Shown piece after piece: positions 5,936 to 7,539 of a stretch of DNA of 7,539 nt. A model generated the notes under the pieces. The model saw only the letters and a list, made by a program, of their open reading frames with translations. It searched no databases and had not been told where the DNA came from. The translations under genes and the position numbers were made by a program. Each line of letters opens with the position of its first letter. Position 1 is the stretch's first letter. The stretch is from assembly GCA_016296565.1 (NCBI GenBank), contig JAEDJB010000093.1:1-7539 (forward strand), given 5' to 3'. The stretch is from Oscillospiraceae bacterium (GTDB taxonomy: Bacteria > Bacillota > Clostridia > Oscillospirales > Oscillospiraceae).

Positions 5936-6802
5936 ATGCGGAAAGCATTGATTTTGCCCGCGGTCTCCGTGGCCGGCGGGGTGGTGGGCCTGGCGGTGCG
6001 CCAGCTTTACCTGCGCCAGGCCTTTGAGCCGGGCACCGGTCTGCCCATTTCCGGCCAGCCGATCACCTATGGGCTGTGGGCTGTGGCCATCGTCGTCGCT
6101 GTGGCCGTCATCCTGCTCTCCGGCGGCAAGCACCGGACCTTTGAGAAAAATTATGTCCGCGCCTTTGGCGGCGGCAGCCTGATTCAGACCGCCGGAGTCC
6201 TGGCCGGTGCGGTCCTGCTGGTGCTGGGGGGCTTTTTCAACATCGCCGCCTATATCCAGGCCCCCATCGACTTCTACACCCAGGCCAAAACCGTGAGCAT
6301 CGTGCGGCCGGTGCTGGGGGTAGTGTGCCTGCTGGCCGGGGCGGGGCTGTGGTTCCTGCTCCAGAAGGTCCGGGCCAGAGGAAAGATCCCCGTGGGCTGG
6401 TCCCTGATGCCCGGCTTTGCCTGCTGCCTGTGGGTCATGGCCAACTACCAGCAGTGGGCCCAGGACCCGGTGCTGGAGAAGTACCTGTTCTGCCTGCTGG
6501 CGGTGCTGCTGTCCATGGTGGCCTGCTACTGCCTGCCGGGCTTTGTCTTCGGCAAGGGTCAGGTGCGGCTGACGGCAGTGACCTGCCTGCTGGCCGCCGC
6601 CTTCAGCATCATGGTTCTGGGAGACGGCCTGCCCCTGATGGACGTGGCCCTGTACCTGGCCATGGTCTTTTACCTGCTGTCCATGGCCTCTGTGCTGCTG
6701 GACAACGACGCAAAGCCGGAGCCTGTGCTTCCCCCCAACTGCGGCGGCTCCTGCCAGGGCTGCCCCGGCTGCGGCCCGGTGGAGGGACCCAAGGAAGAAT
6801 AA
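5936..6802 (+). CDS. Polytopic membrane protein with Cys-rich C-terminal tail (288 aa, unrecognised)
   Basis: I do not recognise a named family. The protein is strongly hydrophobic with about eight membrane segments (near residues 4-22, 45-62, 83-103, 124-142, 155-169, 183-200, 211-227 and 235-255) and short loops. The last 30 or so residues are polar and end in CGGSCQGCPGCG, a C-x3-C-x2-C-x2-C cluster (Cys 269, 273, 276, 279) that could bind a metal or an iron-sulfur cluster, or form disulfides if outside. The ATG at 5936-5938 is chosen because AGGGAG precedes it by 9 nt and a signal-like MRKALILPAVSVAGG follows; a TTG 16 codons upstream opens the same frame but falls in the leader hairpin. 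metG follows 102 bp later in the same direction and may share its transcript. Confidence 0.8.
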   Translation: MRKALILPAVSVAGGVVGLAVRQLYLRQAFEPGTGLPISGQPITYGLWAVAIVVAVAVILLSGGKHRTFEKNYVRAFGGGSLIQTAGVLAGAVLLVLGGFFNIAAYIQAPIDFYTQAKTVSIVRPVLGVVCLLAGAGLWFLLQKVRARGKIPVGWSLMPGFACCLWVMANYQQWAQDPVLEKYLFCLLAVLLSMVACYCLPGFVFGKGQVRLTAVTCLLAAAFSIMVLGDGLPLMDVALYLAMVFYLLSMASVLLDNDAKPEPVLPPNCGGSCQGCPGCGPVEGPKEE

Positions 6803-6818
6803 AAACGTTCTTCGCTGT

Positions 6819-6847
6819 CCCTGGCTCCCCCTCCGGGAAAGCCAGGG
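6819..6847. repeat. Intergenic hairpin repeat element, copy 2
   Basis: CCCTGGCT (6819-6826) pairs with AGCCAGGG (6840-6847). After a CC/AA internal loop, CCC (6829-6831) pairs with GGG (6835-6837) around a TCC loop. The outline CCCTGGCTC-CCC-GGGA-AGCCA is shared with copy 1. It lies 16 bp after the membrane protein stop codon, but no T-run follows, so termination here would be weak at best. Confidence 0.65.
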
Positions 6848-6874
6848 GGCCTGCGATATATCAGAAAAAACAAA

Positions 6875-6888
6875 CGCGCCTCTGCGCG
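6875..6888 (+). other. GC hairpin directly before the metG ribosome site
   Basis: CGCGC and GCGCG pair around CTCT, ending 3 nt before GGAGGT of metG. The loop region contains CCTC, which is complementary to GAGG of the Shine-Dalgarno site. On the minus strand it is followed by TTTGTTTTTT and so looks like a terminator for antisense transcription, although no minus-strand gene is present to its right. Confidence 0.45.
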
Positions 6889-6904
6889 CATGGAGGTCAG
6901 ATAC

Positions 6905-7539
6905 ATGGAACGAGATCAGAAGAAGAAATTTTACATTACCACCCCCATCTACTACCCCTCGGACAAGCTCCACATCGGCCACACCTACTGCACCGTGGCC
7001 ACCGACGCCATGGCCCGCTATAAGCGGCTCCAGGGCTACGACGTCCTCTTCCTCACCGGCACCGACGAGCACGGCCAGAAGATCGAGGACAAGGCCAAGG
7101 AAGCCGGGGTCACCCCCCAGGAGTTTGTGGACAGCATCGTCACCGGACCCCGGGGCGTGCTGGACCTGTGGAAGCTCATGAACATCTCCAACGACCGGTT
7201 CATCCGCACCACCGATGACTATCACGTGGCCGCCATTCAGAAGATCTTCAAGAAGATGTATGAGAAGGGCGACATTTACAAGGGCAAGTACGTGGGCAAG
7301 TACTGCAAGCCCTGCGAGTCCTTCTGGACCGAGAGCCAGCTGGTGGAGGGCAAGTGCCCCGACTGCGGCCGGGAGGTTCAGGACGCGGAGGAGGAAGCCT
7401 ACTTCTTCCGGCTGTCCAAGTACGCCGATAAGGTCCAGGACCTGCTGGAGAACACCGACTTCCTCCAGCCCCGCTCCCGGGTCAACGAGATGGTGAACAA
7501 CTTCATCAAGCCCGGCCTGGAGGACCTGTGCGTCTCCCG
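6905..7539 (+). CDS. metG: Methionyl-tRNA synthetase (partial, N-terminal 211 residues)
   Basis: This enzyme charges tRNA-Met with methionine at the cost of ATP, in the cytoplasm, and is essential for both initiation and elongation. The visible part is the start of the class I catalytic domain: FYITTPIYYPSDKLHIGH with the HIGH signature at residues 23-26, VLFLTGTDEHGQKI (47-60), and the connective insert with a zinc knuckle YCKPCESFW...CPDCG (Cys 134, 137, 151, 154). The KMSKS loop, anticodon-binding domain and any C-terminal tRNA-binding domain lie beyond the edge. The ATG at 6905-6907 is chosen because GGAGGT ends 7 nt before it; an in-frame ATG at 6890 overlaps that ribosome site. No T-box or S-box leader is seen in the 102 bp upstream. 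Confidence 0.97.
   Translation, partial: MERDQKKKFYITTPIYYPSDKLHIGHTYCTVATDAMARYKRLQGYDVLFLTGTDEHGQKIEDKAKEAGVTPQEFVDSIVTGPRGVLDLWKLMNISNDRFIRTTDDYHVAAIQKIFKKMYEKGDIYKGKYVGKYCKPCESFWTESQLVEGKCPDCGREVQDAEEEAYFFRLSKYADKVQDLLENTDFLQPRSRVNEMVNNFIKPGLEDLCVS

Noticed and set aside
6803..6904. T-box or S-box riboswitch before metG
   Set aside because: The gap is only 102 bp and contains neither the T-box core (AGGGTGGnACCGCG) nor an S-box-like set of helices nor a terminator with a U-run on the plus strand.
5882..7225. 447-codon minus-strand open frame spanning the membrane protein gene, the gap and metG
   Set aside because: It crosses two plus-strand genes and their intergenic region. metG is certain, and the membrane protein has a ribosome site and coherent helices, so this is a shadow.

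Overview
The window looks like ordinary chromosome of a high-GC Firmicute, most likely a gut Clostridium relative of the Oscillospiraceae type (Flavonifractor, Intestinimonas and Lawsonibacter are the nearest feel). The reasons are GC-rich coding DNA with AT-rich promoters, strong AGGAGG-type Shine-Dalgarno sites, YtrA-type GntR regulation, and short GC-rich intergenic hairpins. The taxonomic guess is inference. I see no phage, transposase, CRISPR, tRNA or rRNA.

Positions 1-2473, minus strand: a compact, self-regulated ABC exporter operon. A near-consensus promoter (TTGACA, 17 bp, TATAAT) carries two 18-bp palindromic operators. It is followed by a GTG-started YtrA-family GntR repressor, a six-helix membrane subunit, a second smaller membrane subunit, and the ATPase, whose C-terminus runs off the left edge. 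The genes overlap by 3 and 20 bp or are 21 bp apart, so they should be co-transcribed and translationally coupled. The YtrA/ABC layout suggests a system induced by cell-envelope stress or antimicrobial peptides, but the substrate cannot be read from the sequence.

Positions 2514-5684, minus strand: a second transcription unit. An extended -10 promoter drives a minimal DEAD-box RNA helicase (380 aa), then a DUF2156 protein (LPG-synthase C-terminal-like GNAT fold), then an Eis-like GNAT acetyltransferase. The unit ends at a strong GAAA-tetraloop terminator just upstream of the ABC promoter. The Shine-Dalgarno site of the last gene lies in a predicted 10-bp stem.

Positions 5613-5935: a divergent intergenic region with the helicase promoter, a 22-bp tandem repeat, a perfect hairpin repeat element, and an extended -10 promoter facing right.

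Positions 5936-7539, plus strand: an unrecognised polytopic membrane protein ending in a four-cysteine tail, then a 102-bp gap with a second copy of the hairpin element, then the 5' third of metG (methionyl-tRNA synthetase), cut by the right edge.

Nothing here amounts to a clearly new system. The best leads are the dual-operator promoter, the sequestered ribosome site of the GNAT gene, the cysteine tail of the membrane protein, and the small repeat elements.
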